Assembly: GCF_014610845.1 (NCBI RefSeq)
Contig: NZ_JABTCG010000001.1
Location: 310,001-374,000 of the forward strand
Direction of reading: 5' to 3'
Origin: Maribacter arenosus
GTDB taxonomy: Bacteria; Bacteroidota; Bacteroidia; Flavobacteriales; Flavobacteriaceae
DNA length: 64,000 bases
The position numbers and the translations under genes are program-made. Shown piece after piece: positions 17,693 to 26,245 of this stretch (positions are counted from its first letter, which is position 1; each line of letters begins with the position of its first letter). The notes under the pieces are model-generated. The model did no database searches. It was not told where the DNA came from and was given only the letters and a program-made list of their open reading frames with translations.

Positions 17693-18161
17693 ATGTCTTT
17701 TTTTATGCACCACAACGGTTTCGACTATGCGGTTTATGGGTTATTACTATACTTCGCCCGTACCTAACGGTACGTTCGGGCTGGCTTACCTGCCGGTTTA
17801 CATACCGTAGGTGCAGGCAGCTAAGCCTAAAGTCCGTATTGTTTACAGGCTGTGATGGCAACAGCTTTTTTTCGACCGAGTGAATTACATCTGCTTAAAC
17901 GATGCGTTTCCATTTCGTAAGGGTAAAAATTCCAGCGGCGTAACACCTGCGTTTGAGTGGTAAGTCCAAACGGGTCTTTCGTTTATAATAATTTCATTAC
18001 TTCATATAGTCGTTAACTTCAATATAATCATAGTCAGGGGAATCTGTAAAATATTGTCTTAATTGCCAAATGTGTCCTTCCTTAAATTAAAAAATATGCT
18101 TTCCCCAGTTGATAATCGTTGGTCGTGTTCCTATTTTGAGTTGGCTTTAGCCCTATGATTC
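17693..18161. repeat. Long gap with array repeat and GC-rich palindrome
   Basis: The left end gcaccacAACGGTTTCGACT (17707-17726) is followed by a palindrome pair ACCTGCCGGTTTACATACCG / GGTGCAGGCAG (about 17788-17820). CCCGTaccTAACGGTACGTTCGGGC at 17758-17782 is an additional strong hairpin (GCCCGAACGTACC pairing). The rest, up to 18161, has no frame that looks coding. Confidence 0.5.
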
Positions 18162-19061
18162 CTATTCTTTTTTATAGGTGAGCATCCAATCGTATAAATC
18201 CACTTCAAATCTATCATAAAGTTGATTGTGATCTCTACCTGCCCCATTGTAAGTCGTCGTCCAAGCATCATGCCCTAAAGTAGGATACACGGTTACCCTT
18301 GCCTCAATAATTGGGTCAGTGAGGTTAATGGCCTGCACTAAGGGAACGGATCCAAAATTCAGATAAGCCTCAACGGTTGTATCACGAGCGCCATGAAAAG
18401 CCCAAATAGGTACTTTCCTTAAATTATCAATCAAGTATGCTGCCCCGGAAGCACTTATTGGCACTATAGCAGCAGCATAATTATCCTCAATTTCCCCGAC
18501 ATAGTACCAACATCCCCCTCCTCCCAAACTCAATCCTGTTAGATAGATGCGATTGGTGTTGATTTGATAGGCACTTATAAGGTATTCGATGAATCTATGC
18601 GTGTTGGAAGGTGCCCAATACGGAGTGGTCAATTGAGGGGAAACAACTATGAATGGGTAGTTAGGGTTCCATTGATCGGCCTCTATCAACCTTGGAGGGC
18701 CACTTAACAAAACATTTTCAAGAGGTTCATTACCTAAATTGCTATTCCATCCATGCAAAAAAATAATCACGGGATACTTTGGTCCATCAGTCGTATACCC
18801 ACTAGGCGTATAAACATAATGACCGTAATTGGCCGAAGTTGAGCCTAATGGAAAAGCGATATGGTTACCACCAGTATCTTCTGGTAACATAGCCAAGTCA
18901 CTATCATCTATGCTGATTTCAAACGGTACATCTGGTTCATTTTCCGTCGAATTATCATCAGTCAAAGGATCTGTAATAAGATCTGTATTCCCAAATTCAT
19001 CGCTATTTTGACATGAACCAAGGCATAACATGATTACCATCAAATTTAGAAAGTGCTTCAT
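18162..19061 (-). CDS. CE1-like alpha/beta-hydrolase esterase, lipoprotein
   Basis: I start at ATG 19061: from there the protein begins MKHFLNLMVIMLCLGSC, a clean lipoprotein signal. The longer frame from 19106 adds a non-signal leader. The 299-residue product is an alpha/beta hydrolase of the feruloyl-esterase/PHB-depolymerase (CE1, LpqC) type. Core motifs are the oxyanion-hole strand YPVIIFLHGWNSN, the nucleophile elbow GLSLGGGG, an Asp in WAFHGARDTTVE and His in YPTLGHDAW. Such enzymes remove acetyl or feruloyl groups from plant or algal polysaccharides. The lipid anchor keeps it on a membrane surface. It sits among sugar-enzyme genes but has its own flanking repeats. Confidence 0.87.
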   Translation of the reverse strand: MKHFLNLMVIMLCLGSCQNSDEFGNTDLITDPLTDDNSTENEPDVPFEISIDDSDLAMLPEDTGGNHIAFPLGSTSANYGHYVYTPSGYTTDGPKYPVIIFLHGWNSNLGNEPLENVLLSGPPRLIEADQWNPNYPFIVVSPQLTTPYWAPSNTHRFIEYLISAYQINTNRIYLTGLSLGGGGCWYYVGEIEDNYAAAIVPISASGAAYLIDNLRKVPIWAFHGARDTTVEAYLNFGSVPLVQAINLTDPIIEARVTVYPTLGHDAWTTTYNGAGRDHNQLYDRFEVDLYDWMLTYKKE

Positions 19062-19323
19062 GGGTGCAACGCTGTAATATTTTTTGTTTTCCGCAATAGA
19101 TGCCAATGTTTATGTGTATGGTTAGTTGCGCCTGCTTGCTGCAAGCAGGCAGGTGATTAAGCAACTAATTTAGCAAAAAGGGACGAGCCAGAGGAAAATC
19201 CGTAGGATTATCCGAGTAGGGCAGCCCCGAGTAATTAATTATACCTGCCTACCGGTTTACATACCGCAGGTATGCAGGCAGGCAAATAAATTCTTATAGC
19301 CATCCTAAGTTTGATTCAGTTAT
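19062..19323. repeat. Gap with two GC-rich palindromes
   Basis: A partial array end, gtatgGTTAGTTGCG (about 19117-19130), runs into CCTGCTTGC-t-GCAAGCAGG (19131-19149). A second palindrome block, ACCTGCCTACCGG...GGTATGCAGGCAGG, spans 19243-19283. This is the only gap with two clear palindromes. Confidence 0.6.
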
Positions 19324-20463
19324 TTATTCCTTATTAAAAATGTTAAGATAGTATAGATTAAATTCGTCAGAATTAGCTATGGCTATATCCATCCAACCGT
19401 CAGCGTTAATATCCCCAACAACTACGTCATAAGTCTTAGCTGACATATCTGTTAGTTTAATTTCCTCAAATGATATACCATCAATATTCATAAAAACGAT
19501 ATTTGGTTCCTGGTAGTTTGCTGTAACGATATCAATAAAGCCGTCCTTATTAAAATCTGCCAAAGCAATAGCAAAAGTATCCATATCTTGAGCACCAAAG
19601 GAAGTGGTTTTATCAAAGTTAAAAGCTTTGTCTCCATAATAAATCGTATTAGCACTATTGATATTTCCTGTAATCAGGTCTAGATATCCATCATTATCTA
19701 TATCTGCTATCGAAACAGAACGGGTTTCAAAACTTCCTGACCCAAATTCCAACTTCTTTTTAAACTGTCTTTTGCCTGTGTTTAGGAAGATTTCATTGGG
19801 GATGTTGTCTCTATTCGCAAGTACTAAATCTAAAAAGCCATCCTTGTTCAAGTCTTTTATAGCAATATCAATAGTGGAATTTTGATTTGTATCCAGAGTA
19901 GTACACTCAAATTCTAGTTTGCCCTGATTATAGCAGATCGTATTTTTTTGACCACGATTTGTTATAATGAAATCTACAAATCCGTTATTGTCAAGGTCGC
20001 CCAGTGAAACATTTCTCGCATTTGATATTTGGGCTACTTCTGAATAAAACTTGAAATCCCCATTTCCATTATTGAGATATATTTTATGGGGTGCATTGTC
20101 ATTTATTTCTAAAATATCCAAATCTCCGTCATTGTCTAAATCCACTAATTCGGCGGCATAGCTCGTTGAATGTGTATTTCCTATGGCAACCATCGAATTA
20201 AATCCTTTACCATAATTATAGAAAACATAATTTTCTTCAGGCCAGTGACGGCCATTAGCAACAACGGCATCTAATTTATTATCTCCATTAATGTCGCCTA
20301 GACTTATAGAGGCGCTTCTTTGCTTACTTGAACCAAAACTATATCTAGGCTCCTGATTGTTCATGTCATTTCTGGAAAAGAAGCCTTTGTCTTGGGCTGT
20401 TGAGAAATGAACTATTAAAAATTGAGTCGGTATGATTAAATATATACAGAGTTTATTTTTCAT
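19324..20463 (-). CDS. Secreted FG-GAP/VCBS-repeat propeller protein
   Basis: I start at ATG 20463 (codon 5 of the longest frame), which gives the signal peptide KNKLCIYLIIPTQFLIVHFSTAQ. The 379-residue protein is built of about seven VCBS/FG-GAP blades. Each carries a calcium-binding loop: LGDINGDNKLDAVVAN, LVDLDNDGDLDILEIN, LGDLDNNGFVDFIITN, IKDLNKDGFLDLVLAN, IADIDNDGYLDLITGN, LADFNKDGFIDIVTAN and VGDINADGWMDIAIAN. This is an integrin-alpha-like propeller probably involved in surface binding of glycan or protein. No enzymatic module is attached and no type IX sorting domain is visible at the C-terminus. It is a single gene with an array repeat on its 5' side. Confidence 0.86.
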   Translation of the reverse strand: MKNKLCIYLIIPTQFLIVHFSTAQDKGFFSRNDMNNQEPRYSFGSSKQRSASISLGDINGDNKLDAVVANGRHWPEENYVFYNYGKGFNSMVAIGNTHSTSYAAELVDLDNDGDLDILEINDNAPHKIYLNNGNGDFKFYSEVAQISNARNVSLGDLDNNGFVDFIITNRGQKNTICYNQGKLEFECTTLDTNQNSTIDIAIKDLNKDGFLDLVLANRDNIPNEIFLNTGKRQFKKKLEFGSGSFETRSVSIADIDNDGYLDLITGNINSANTIYYGDKAFNFDKTTSFGAQDMDTFAIALADFNKDGFIDIVTANYQEPNIVFMNIDGISFEEIKLTDMSAKTYDVVVGDINADGWMDIAIANSDEFNLYYLNIFNKE

Positions 20464-20694
20464 AATTGTATCCATTGTTTACCATATGAAACGGTTGGAT
20501 TTACCGGCGACCTCTTTATCCACCGAGGAAAAAGTTGGTGCGGGAAGTTAAGCCTCACAAACCACTGTACCCCAACTGTTTTATATTATATGTTAGCAAT
20601 CGTAATTTAAGTATAACATTATATTAATTTAAAATTTGATCATTCTTGCTTTTAGTACCTTAAACGCTTTTTTCACTAAAGCTAAAGACCACAA
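20464..20694. repeat. Array repeat with paired ends
   Basis: The left end tatgAAACGGTTGGATTTACCGG (about 20485-20507) and right end TATATTATATGTTAGCAATCG (20582-20602) form a pair. The TGTTAGCAATCG right end equals the reverse complement of the GATTGCTAACG left end at 22593. The remaining 90 bp before the rhamnosidase stop shows nothing. Confidence 0.55.
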
Positions 20695-22536
20695 TTAATA
20701 TATAATTTCAATTTTATTCATACCCCCTTGTAGTTCCAATATTTCAGGTTTACTTATCTGTTTTCCATTTAGTAATAATTTTCCCATTTCTGTATTTATA
20801 AGAATAAATTCACCCAGAATACCTTCAGGTAATTCAATATTGTAAATAATGCTTTTATCTGACTTCTTATATTCGCCTAGAATCGGGCCTTTTAGTGTCG
20901 GAACTTTTATAGAGCATGAAGTAAGACTCGCCATTTGAGGTTTTATTTGCACCTTTTCAAATCCTGGTACTTCGGGTTTAATTCCCCACAAATAACGACT
21001 GATGATATTCAAAGGAGCAGTAGCCCACGCATGGTTCCAATCAAGGTTTGGTTTATATCCGATATCCCATGCTTCTAATGTCATGGTAGAACCAATGCGA
21101 ATCATATTCCACCAATTGCGGTCTCCTTTGGTTGATGTCATTAAACAAAGAGCATATTCAGAAGCCCCAGCCCTGTAAAGCCCTTCAAGAAGATATTGCG
21201 ATCCATATACACTGCAACCCATTCCTCTTGTTTTTACATATTCAACTACAGACTGCTTATATTTCTCAGGAACAATATCAAAAGCAAGTGCCAACATATT
21301 TGAATGCAAAGATGAATGTGTAGATCCAACACCATCTATATATCTGCCCTTTTCGTTATCGAAAAGCTTTTCGTTAATTGCTTTTTTTGTTTTTAATGCC
21401 ATTTGCTTAAAGTGTTCGGCATCTTTTTCATTTTCAAGAACAGCTGCCAATTCTGCCAGTATTCTCATGTTTTCATAAAAGAAACAGTTTACAACTGTAT
21501 TAATAGGCAACATTTCATGTCCATCGCGTTCACCTTCTTCTTTTGATAGTTTCCAGCCTGTATCTTTTTGTGCAGGGGGCCAATCAACGATATCGCGTAT
21601 ACGCTGTGTGGTATCAGCAAAGCCAATCTTTCGCATATACTCCCCATTTATCTTATCCGAAAAAGAACTTATTAAACCATCTTTATCTGCCAATTCGTAA
21701 AGCGTCTTCAATTTTAATGGTTCATAGTATTCTTTTATGATTTCAATATCGCCTGTATAATAGTAATCCTGATACACCATGAAAATTGTATGTAACAGCC
21801 ATTCAGTAGGCCATGTGGGGTGATCGAAAAAATACTTTATGGTTTCTTTTGCTATTCCGTACTCGTAATCAACTGCATAATGTGATAATTGATTTATATA
21901 GGCATCAGCTTCGTACGGTATGCGTTCACGATCGCCATCAATATACAATCCACAAAAAGAGGTTGCCTTTATAGTGTGTTTACATAAATCCCATACCTGA
22001 TTCAACACAGTATCTGAACTTGTAAAAGAACTGGCATTATCATTGAAACGATAATTGAATACTTTCTGGCTGATATTTACTTTTTCTATAGGAATTTTAA
22101 GATTCTCTATTTCACAATAACGGAATGGTATCACCCTACCAAACGCATCGGGCAACATTACTGCCGGCTTTTTATCGTTCCGCCCATCGGGCGGTAGTTG
22201 TAATTGGAATGACTTTTTTACTGGAATATCTTTCAACACAACTTTCTTATATCTGATTGTTCCGCCCGGATTTTTATCTATTGTATACTTATCACGAAGC
22301 TTTTCACCAAGATGTATAATAAGTTTATCGCTGGGAATAGTGTCGAAATTTAGTATTAAAGTTCCGAATGCATCTTTACCGAAATCTATAAAGTAACGAT
22401 TAGGATTACTCTTGACAATAAGTTGAGGTTTGATGAATGAAGATCGTAAGTTAAGCTGATCAGAACTATCCTTTCTTTGCCCAAATGCGGTGAAATACAA
22501 ACAAGCAAAGAAAGTCGTAATAAGTATTTTATTCAT
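20695..22536 (-). CDS. Secreted GH78-like alpha-L-rhamnosidase
   Basis: This 613-residue protein has a signal peptide (NKILITTFFACLYFTAFGQ), a beta-sandwich region (about 45-170) and a six-hairpin alpha/alpha barrel (about 180-520). A C-terminal beta-sandwich follows (520-613). GH78 enzymes release terminal L-rhamnose with inversion. Catalytic-region motifs are present: CGLYIDGDRERIPYEADAY with the Asp/Arg/Glu cluster, DWPPAQKDTGW, the Glu in STMTLEAWDIG, and the LDWNHAWATAPL segment. It is shorter than typical multi-domain GH78 proteins because N-terminal accessory modules are absent. It would act on rhamnose-containing pectin, ulvan or similar polymers in the periplasm. It is a single gene in the array. 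Confidence 0.9.
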   Translation of the reverse strand: MNKILITTFFACLYFTAFGQRKDSSDQLNLRSSFIKPQLIVKSNPNRYFIDFGKDAFGTLILNFDTIPSDKLIIHLGEKLRDKYTIDKNPGGTIRYKKVVLKDIPVKKSFQLQLPPDGRNDKKPAVMLPDAFGRVIPFRYCEIENLKIPIEKVNISQKVFNYRFNDNASSFTSSDTVLNQVWDLCKHTIKATSFCGLYIDGDRERIPYEADAYINQLSHYAVDYEYGIAKETIKYFFDHPTWPTEWLLHTIFMVYQDYYYTGDIEIIKEYYEPLKLKTLYELADKDGLISSFSDKINGEYMRKIGFADTTQRIRDIVDWPPAQKDTGWKLSKEEGERDGHEMLPINTVVNCFFYENMRILAELAAVLENEKDAEHFKQMALKTKKAINEKLFDNEKGRYIDGVGSTHSSLHSNMLALAFDIVPEKYKQSVVEYVKTRGMGCSVYGSQYLLEGLYRAGASEYALCLMTSTKGDRNWWNMIRIGSTMTLEAWDIGYKPNLDWNHAWATAPLNIISRYLWGIKPEVPGFEKVQIKPQMASLTSCSIKVPTLKGPILGEYKKSDKSIIYNIELPEGILGEFILINTEMGKLLLNGKQISKPEILELQGGMNKIEIIY

Positions 22537-22724
22537 ATTTATTTTAACTTTTAATCATAGAGAAATCTTCACAATAGCGATTTTGTTTCTATGATTGCTA
22601 ACGGTTTGTATATGGTTTGTTGCGCCTGCCTGCATACCGCACAGGTATGCAGGCAGGCACGGTGTTGGCAGTCGTGATTTTCTTTCAGATAAATAATCCT
22701 TAGTCAATTCTAAATATTTAAATG
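22537..22724. repeat. Best-formed array repeat: paired ends and perfect palindrome
   Basis: The left end ttGCTAACGGTTTGTATATGG (22596-22616) continues into TTTGTTGCGCC and meets the perfect 15-bp palindrome at 22624-22658. The right end GGTGTTGGCAG follows (22661-22671). On the gene strand the element reads CTGCCAACACC ... CCGTTAGCAA. It spans only about 75 bp, within the usual size range of integron attC sites, and lies 3' of the SDR gene at 22725. Confidence 0.65.
22624..22658. repeat. Perfect GC-rich palindrome (15-bp stem)
   Basis: GCCTGCCTGCATACC pairs perfectly with GGTATGCAGGCAGGC around the loop gcaca. It is the best copy of a palindrome family also seen near 10137, 14791, 17788, 19131, 19243, 23689, 25182 and 28121. 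Confidence 0.85.
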
Positions 22725-23528
22725 TTACTTTTTGCGACCTGTGAAATGTTCCATTGTTTTGTAAATTCCAAGCAAGTCACCAGCGAACCAATCAAAAATA
22801 TTAATCGACATTATCGCTTGACCGAAACGTGTAAATCTGTAAATATAGCCTGGGATACTCATTAGTTTTTTATTCTTTTCGATCGCTTTGACAATTATTA
22901 ATGCCGTGGCTTCGGGTTCGAGAATTGGAATTTTGGATTCTACACCATCAAACATTCCTGTATTGATGTAGTAAGGCATTATTGTGGTAACATTCACTTT
23001 TTTATCCATTTGCTTCATCTCCAAGCGCAAACTATCCGACCAACCAATGAGTGACCATTTGCTTGCTGCATAAACAGACATTTTAGGATTTGAAACCAAT
23101 CCGCCAGACGAAGCAATATTGCAAATATGTCCTGAATTTTGATTCAACATATCATTAAGAAATTCCCTTGTGATCATCATGGGTGCATTGGCATTAATTT
23201 CCATTGTTTTTGAAATATCGGACGAAGTATGCTCTTGGAAATATTTACCAACTATTATTCCTGCATTATTGATTAATACATCAACAATACCTATTTCCGA
23301 TTTAACTTTTTTAGCGGTAGCTTGAATTTGTTCGAGGTTTGAAACATCAACGTTGTAACCAAATAATTCTCCTTTGTTTGAAAATTCGGCTATTGTTCGA
23401 TCAATGCCTTGTTGATCAATGTCCCAGAGAATTACTTTGGCTCTTCGTTCTAACATTAAACGAACCATTATTTTGCCAATTCCAGATGCTCCACCTGTGA
23501 TTAAAACTGTTTTATCTTGTAATTCCAT
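22725..23528 (-). CDS. Short-chain dehydrogenase/reductase, DHRS/SDR16C-like
   Basis: I start at ATG 23528 (MELQDKTVLITGG). The frame continues upstream to 23594, but that part (AKPQFTPVLFLAKS) lies in array-repeat sequence containing the CCAACG core. The 267-residue enzyme has the classical SDR layout: TGGASGIG (NAD(P) binding), a WDID acidic residue after the second strand suggesting NAD preference, NNAG, catalytic Ser in NIASSGG, and YAASK. The C-terminus has an IPGYIYRFTRFGQAIMS membrane-associating segment, as in lipid or retinol dehydrogenases of the SDR16C group. The substrate is probably a lipophilic alcohol or ketone, but this is unproven. Confidence 0.9.
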   Translation of the reverse strand: MELQDKTVLITGGASGIGKIMVRLMLERRAKVILWDIDQQGIDRTIAEFSNKGELFGYNVDVSNLEQIQATAKKVKSEIGIVDVLINNAGIIVGKYFQEHTSSDISKTMEINANAPMMITREFLNDMLNQNSGHICNIASSGGLVSNPKMSVYAASKWSLIGWSDSLRLEMKQMDKKVNVTTIMPYYINTGMFDGVESKIPILEPEATALIIVKAIEKNKKLMSIPGYIYRFTRFGQAIMSINIFDWFAGDLLGIYKTMEHFTGRKK

Positions 23529-23722
23529 TTTTTTTAAGACTGCCAACGATTTAGCTAAGAAGAGTACGGGAGTAAACTGAGGTTTGGCTTCCACCGCGTA
23601 CTAAGCGAATCTTTTTGGTTTGGTTTTTCTTTTTCCTGTTAAAACAAAATTTAATATTCCGCTGGCGCGTAATTTTCAATTTTGGGTACCTGCCAGCAGG
23701 CAGGCTTTCGTTATTTTTCTAT
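23529..23722. repeat. Gap with array-end sequence and palindrome
   Basis: GACTGCCAACGATTTAGC at 23538-23555 is a repeat end matching the reverse complement of GTTGGCAGTC at 22664. ACCTGCCAGCAGGCAGG at 23688-23704 is a short member of the palindrome family. No gene is seen. Confidence 0.5.
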
Positions 23723-24472
23723 TTATTTATATTTTTCATCTGTATAATCTAAAATTGTTTCTGCTTTACTTTGAACAGAATTAAAACTACTTTCAAAATA
23801 ATTAGCAGTACTTCCAATAAATCTACATAATGGTAAAACTCGACTATCCTCAAAAATGGTATTATAAACTTCTATGTTAGGAACTTTTGGTGAGCTAGTC
23901 GGAAAAAATTTGCGATGTTCTGTGTCACTAAAGAGTTCATATTTTAGTTTTCGAAGCTCTAGTCGAACAGGGTTACCTGAATTTGTGAAATTTGTTACTA
24001 CATCATTATAATTTTTATAATAATCTTGAAGTAATTTTAAAAGCCTAGAATCAGGAAATTCAGATACAATTCCAGAAGAATTAAGGTAATTCCAAGTATT
24101 TGAGCGTTCGGAAATTATTGGTGTTGTAGTAAATGAATTAAAATCCATTATAAATTTCAGCGAATCGGTAATGACTCTATTTTCAGATTCCAGAATTGGT
24201 ATTATATAGTTTGCTGCAACCACCTGTTTATGTAAAGACCTATTTGTTTTCTGAATGTCATAAATGTCAGTTTGAATATCTTCAGCGATTGACTTGATAT
24301 TAGTAATCATTAAAGCTTCTTTTTTATTCTCCCCATTCCAATTGTTAATCTGTAGCGCAATCAAAATTCCAATTACAACAAGAACTATTTCTCCAATTGC
24401 GTAAAGAAGGTACTTCCTAATCTTGTTTTCAGTTAGCAATCTTTGACGAATTTTTCGAAAGAACTTGATCAT
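23723..24472 (-). CDS. DUF6090 family membrane-anchored protein (copy 1)
   Basis: This 249-residue protein opens with the DUF6090 hallmark: an amphipathic basic head (MIKFFRKIRQRLLTENK), then KYLLYAIGEIVLVVIGILIA (one transmembrane helix, about 22-43) and LQINNWN. The remaining 200 residues are mostly helical and charged (possible coiled coil at 45-90), with no known catalytic motif. The family is very abundant in Flavobacteriia and its function is unknown. It is a tandem paralogue of the gene at 24526-25254, 53 bp upstream, with which it is probably cotranscribed. Only the first 50 residues align well between the two; the C-terminal domains have diverged. Confidence 0.88.
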   Translation of the reverse strand: MIKFFRKIRQRLLTENKIRKYLLYAIGEIVLVVIGILIALQINNWNGENKKEALMITNIKSIAEDIQTDIYDIQKTNRSLHKQVVAANYIIPILESENRVITDSLKFIMDFNSFTTTPIISERSNTWNYLNSSGIVSEFPDSRLLKLLQDYYKNYNDVVTNFTNSGNPVRLELRKLKYELFSDTEHRKFFPTSSPKVPNIEVYNTIFEDSRVLPLCRFIGSTANYFESSFNSVQSKAETILDYTDEKYK

Positions 24473-24525
24473 TAGAGGTTAGTTTCTTTAAATGTATGAT
24501 TTTAAATTAAAAAATAGGGGTTTCA

Positions 24526-25254
24526 TTATTTATCCAAATGAGACGATATTGTTGACTTGAGATCATGAGCTAATTGGGTCACCTTTTCATTGTTAGACAC
24601 GTAGCCCTCATATATCATTTCTTGGGTGGATAGAATATTTTTGAACTTTAATTGATTAAGCAACTCGTTAATAACTTTAGAATCGGCATCAATATTTTCG
24701 TCTAAGGGAATATACTCAAGGATATATGGGTCAATATTCTCGCCTACAAACTTTTCATGCCAGGTATTGGCATCCCTAAGACTAGCTAGCTCATATTCAT
24801 AAAATGTCGTAATTTTATTACGTAGTACTTTAGATTGGATCAAGCGAATTTTTTTTTCTTCTTTTAGTGATAAATAAATGGTGGTAAACTCCTTTGATTT
24901 AATTTCGTCACTAACTGAAAATATAATATGCCTTAGTTCTTGACCTGAACCAGCTCCAACTTTAAAGTTATCTATTGTTACTAGCCTTTTAAGTTTGTCT
25001 TCTTTTTCCACTTCTAGAAACTGAATGTTTTGATTTAATTCTTCAATCATAGAATACAAAGAAGTGTTTAATTCCTTTCTTTCAATTCTTTTATCATTCC
25101 AATTATGAATTTGAAGCGCAATTAAAATACCAATAATGACTAAAAGGATTTCTCCAATGGCATATAATAGATACTTACTGAACCTGCCTTCCGGCAAGGC
25201 AGGTTTATTTTCTGTTGCCAATTTTTGTCTAATACGTCTGAAGAACTTGATCAT
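24526..25254 (-). CDS. DUF6090 family membrane-anchored protein (copy 2) with palindrome-encoded insert
   Basis: This 242-residue paralogue has head MIKFFRRIRQKLATENK, one membrane helix in KYLLYAIGEILLVIIGILIA, and LQIHNWND, then a helical domain rich in Glu and Lys (about 55-120). Compared with copy 1 it has seven extra residues, PALPEGR, just before the membrane helix. They are encoded by a perfect 9-bp inverted repeat at 25182-25204 of the same GC-rich type found between genes nearby. The reading frame is maintained through it (21 extra bases). The function is unknown. It forms a likely two-gene unit with copy 1. Confidence 0.88.
   Translation of the reverse strand: MIKFFRRIRQKLATENKPALPEGRFSKYLLYAIGEILLVIIGILIALQIHNWNDKRIERKELNTSLYSMIEELNQNIQFLEVEKEDKLKRLVTIDNFKVGAGSGQELRHIIFSVSDEIKSKEFTTIYLSLKEEKKIRLIQSKVLRNKITTFYEYELASLRDANTWHEKFVGENIDPYILEYIPLDENIDADSKVINELLNQLKFKNILSTQEMIYEGYVSNNEKVTQLAHDLKSTISSHLDK
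25182..25204. repeat. GC-rich palindrome inserted in frame within a coding sequence
   Basis: ACCTGCCTT-ccggc-AAGGCAGGT is a perfect 9-bp stem. It lies in codons 17-24 of the DUF6090 gene and adds PALPEGR relative to its neighbour paralogue. It resembles the intergenic CCTGCC...GGCAGG elements of this array. Confidence 0.85.
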
Positions 25255-25600
25255 ATCTTTTGTTTTTTTGGCCTGTGCACCGCCTGGCTCCTCACTATCA
25301 AAGGTCTACCAGACCTTTGCATTCCGTTCGTCCCTCTAAGGAATTTTATCATTTGTTAGCATTTAGTCATAATGAAGCACAACGGTATTGTATATGATTT
25401 TTGGGGCCTGGCTGCCTGATTCGGAAAGACAAAATTTGCGGTGCAAATGTTGTCAGCAGCTCGCTTAGCGGCGTGGGAATCAGATAGCGCGGCGGGCCGC
25501 TCGACGTTTTTATCGGTTAATCTAAGGTAATCTTTTTTGTGGGAAGTTCAATTCACTTAACCATTGAGCCATGAATTATATATATTTTTGTGTGTAGTTT
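25255..25600. repeat. Long gap with array repeat
   Basis: The left end gaagcacAACGGTATTGTAT (25374-25393) continues TATGATTTTTGGGGCC. The right end TATATATTTTTGTGTGTAG lies at 25578-25596. Between them GC-rich patches GCTCGCTTAGCGGCG and GCGCGGCGGGCCGC form strong secondary structure. AGGTCTaccAGACCT (25303-25317) is a separate perfect small palindrome. No gene is seen. Confidence 0.5.
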
Positions 25601-26245
25601 TTATTTATTCAATTTTGCTACTTCAATCCTGATGAATTCGGGCAAATAACTTGGCGTACAATTTTTTGCAACCACTTCATCTTTATAAAGTTTTGTTTTT
25701 TCACCGATTGATATACATCTTTGTCGATATTCTTCTTGCCATTTTCCAATTTGCCCAGCGGTATAATTCATTGCCCATTGTACTTCAGGCTCTTCTTTCA
25801 TTAAATTTTTCTCAATTAAATCTAACAGCTTTTCAGTATTAGATTGGTTTATATTTCCCATCCATCTTAATCTTGCTTGATAATACCAAAACACTCTCCT
25901 TTGTAATTTAGAAGAACTATTTTCCCAAGATTCAATTAGAGAAATTATCCTTTTGTCCTTAGATAATTGATTAGCCATTAACCAATCCATCAAATGATTT
26001 TGCTCATCAAATTCGTGATTTTGAATATCATTGTCAAGTAGGTCAATTACTTCTTGATTTAGATATTTTTTGTCCATTATCAGGATTGCTAATTGACGAG
26101 GTATAAATTTTCCAGTTGACCAAAGCTCCATAGCCAAATCGTGGTCTTTTTTTATTTCTTTTGCGAATTTCCGAAGGTCTCCTAATTTGGTTGTTTCCTC
26201 GAGAATTTCGCTATATATTTTTTGTGCTTTTGAAGATAGTTTCAT
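25601..26245 (-). CDS. AlkD-like HEAT-repeat protein (DNA alkylation repair family)
   Basis: I start at ATG 26245 (MKLSSKAQKIYSEILEE), since the upstream extension from 26281 enters the repeat. The 214 residues are all alpha-helical. They match the AlkC/AlkD-type alkylation-repair fold: KFAKEIKKDHDLAMELWSTGKFIPRQLAILIMDKK is a family-typical stretch, followed by QRRVFWYYQARLRWMGN and EPEVQWAMNYTAGQIG. True AlkD glycosylases remove N3/N7-alkylpurines. Catalytic identity here is not certain because the family contains non-enzymatic relatives. It is a single gene in the array, flanked by repeats. Confidence 0.82.
   Translation of the reverse strand: MKLSSKAQKIYSEILEETTKLGDLRKFAKEIKKDHDLAMELWSTGKFIPRQLAILIMDKKYLNQEVIDLLDNDIQNHEFDEQNHLMDWLMANQLSKDKRIISLIESWENSSSKLQRRVFWYYQARLRWMGNINQSNTEKLLDLIEKNLMKEEPEVQWAMNYTAGQIGKWQEEYRQRCISIGEKTKLYKDEVVAKNCTPSYLPEFIRIEVAKLNK

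Noticed and set aside
1949-22536. A classical polysaccharide utilisation locus
   Set aside because: No SusC/SusD pair, no hybrid two-component or anti-sigma regulator, and no operon structure; only isolated enzymes.
23529-23594. N-terminal extension of the SDR gene from 23594
   Set aside because: The extension is encoded by array-repeat sequence (CCAACG core) and lies before the canonical SDR start MELQDKTVLITGG.
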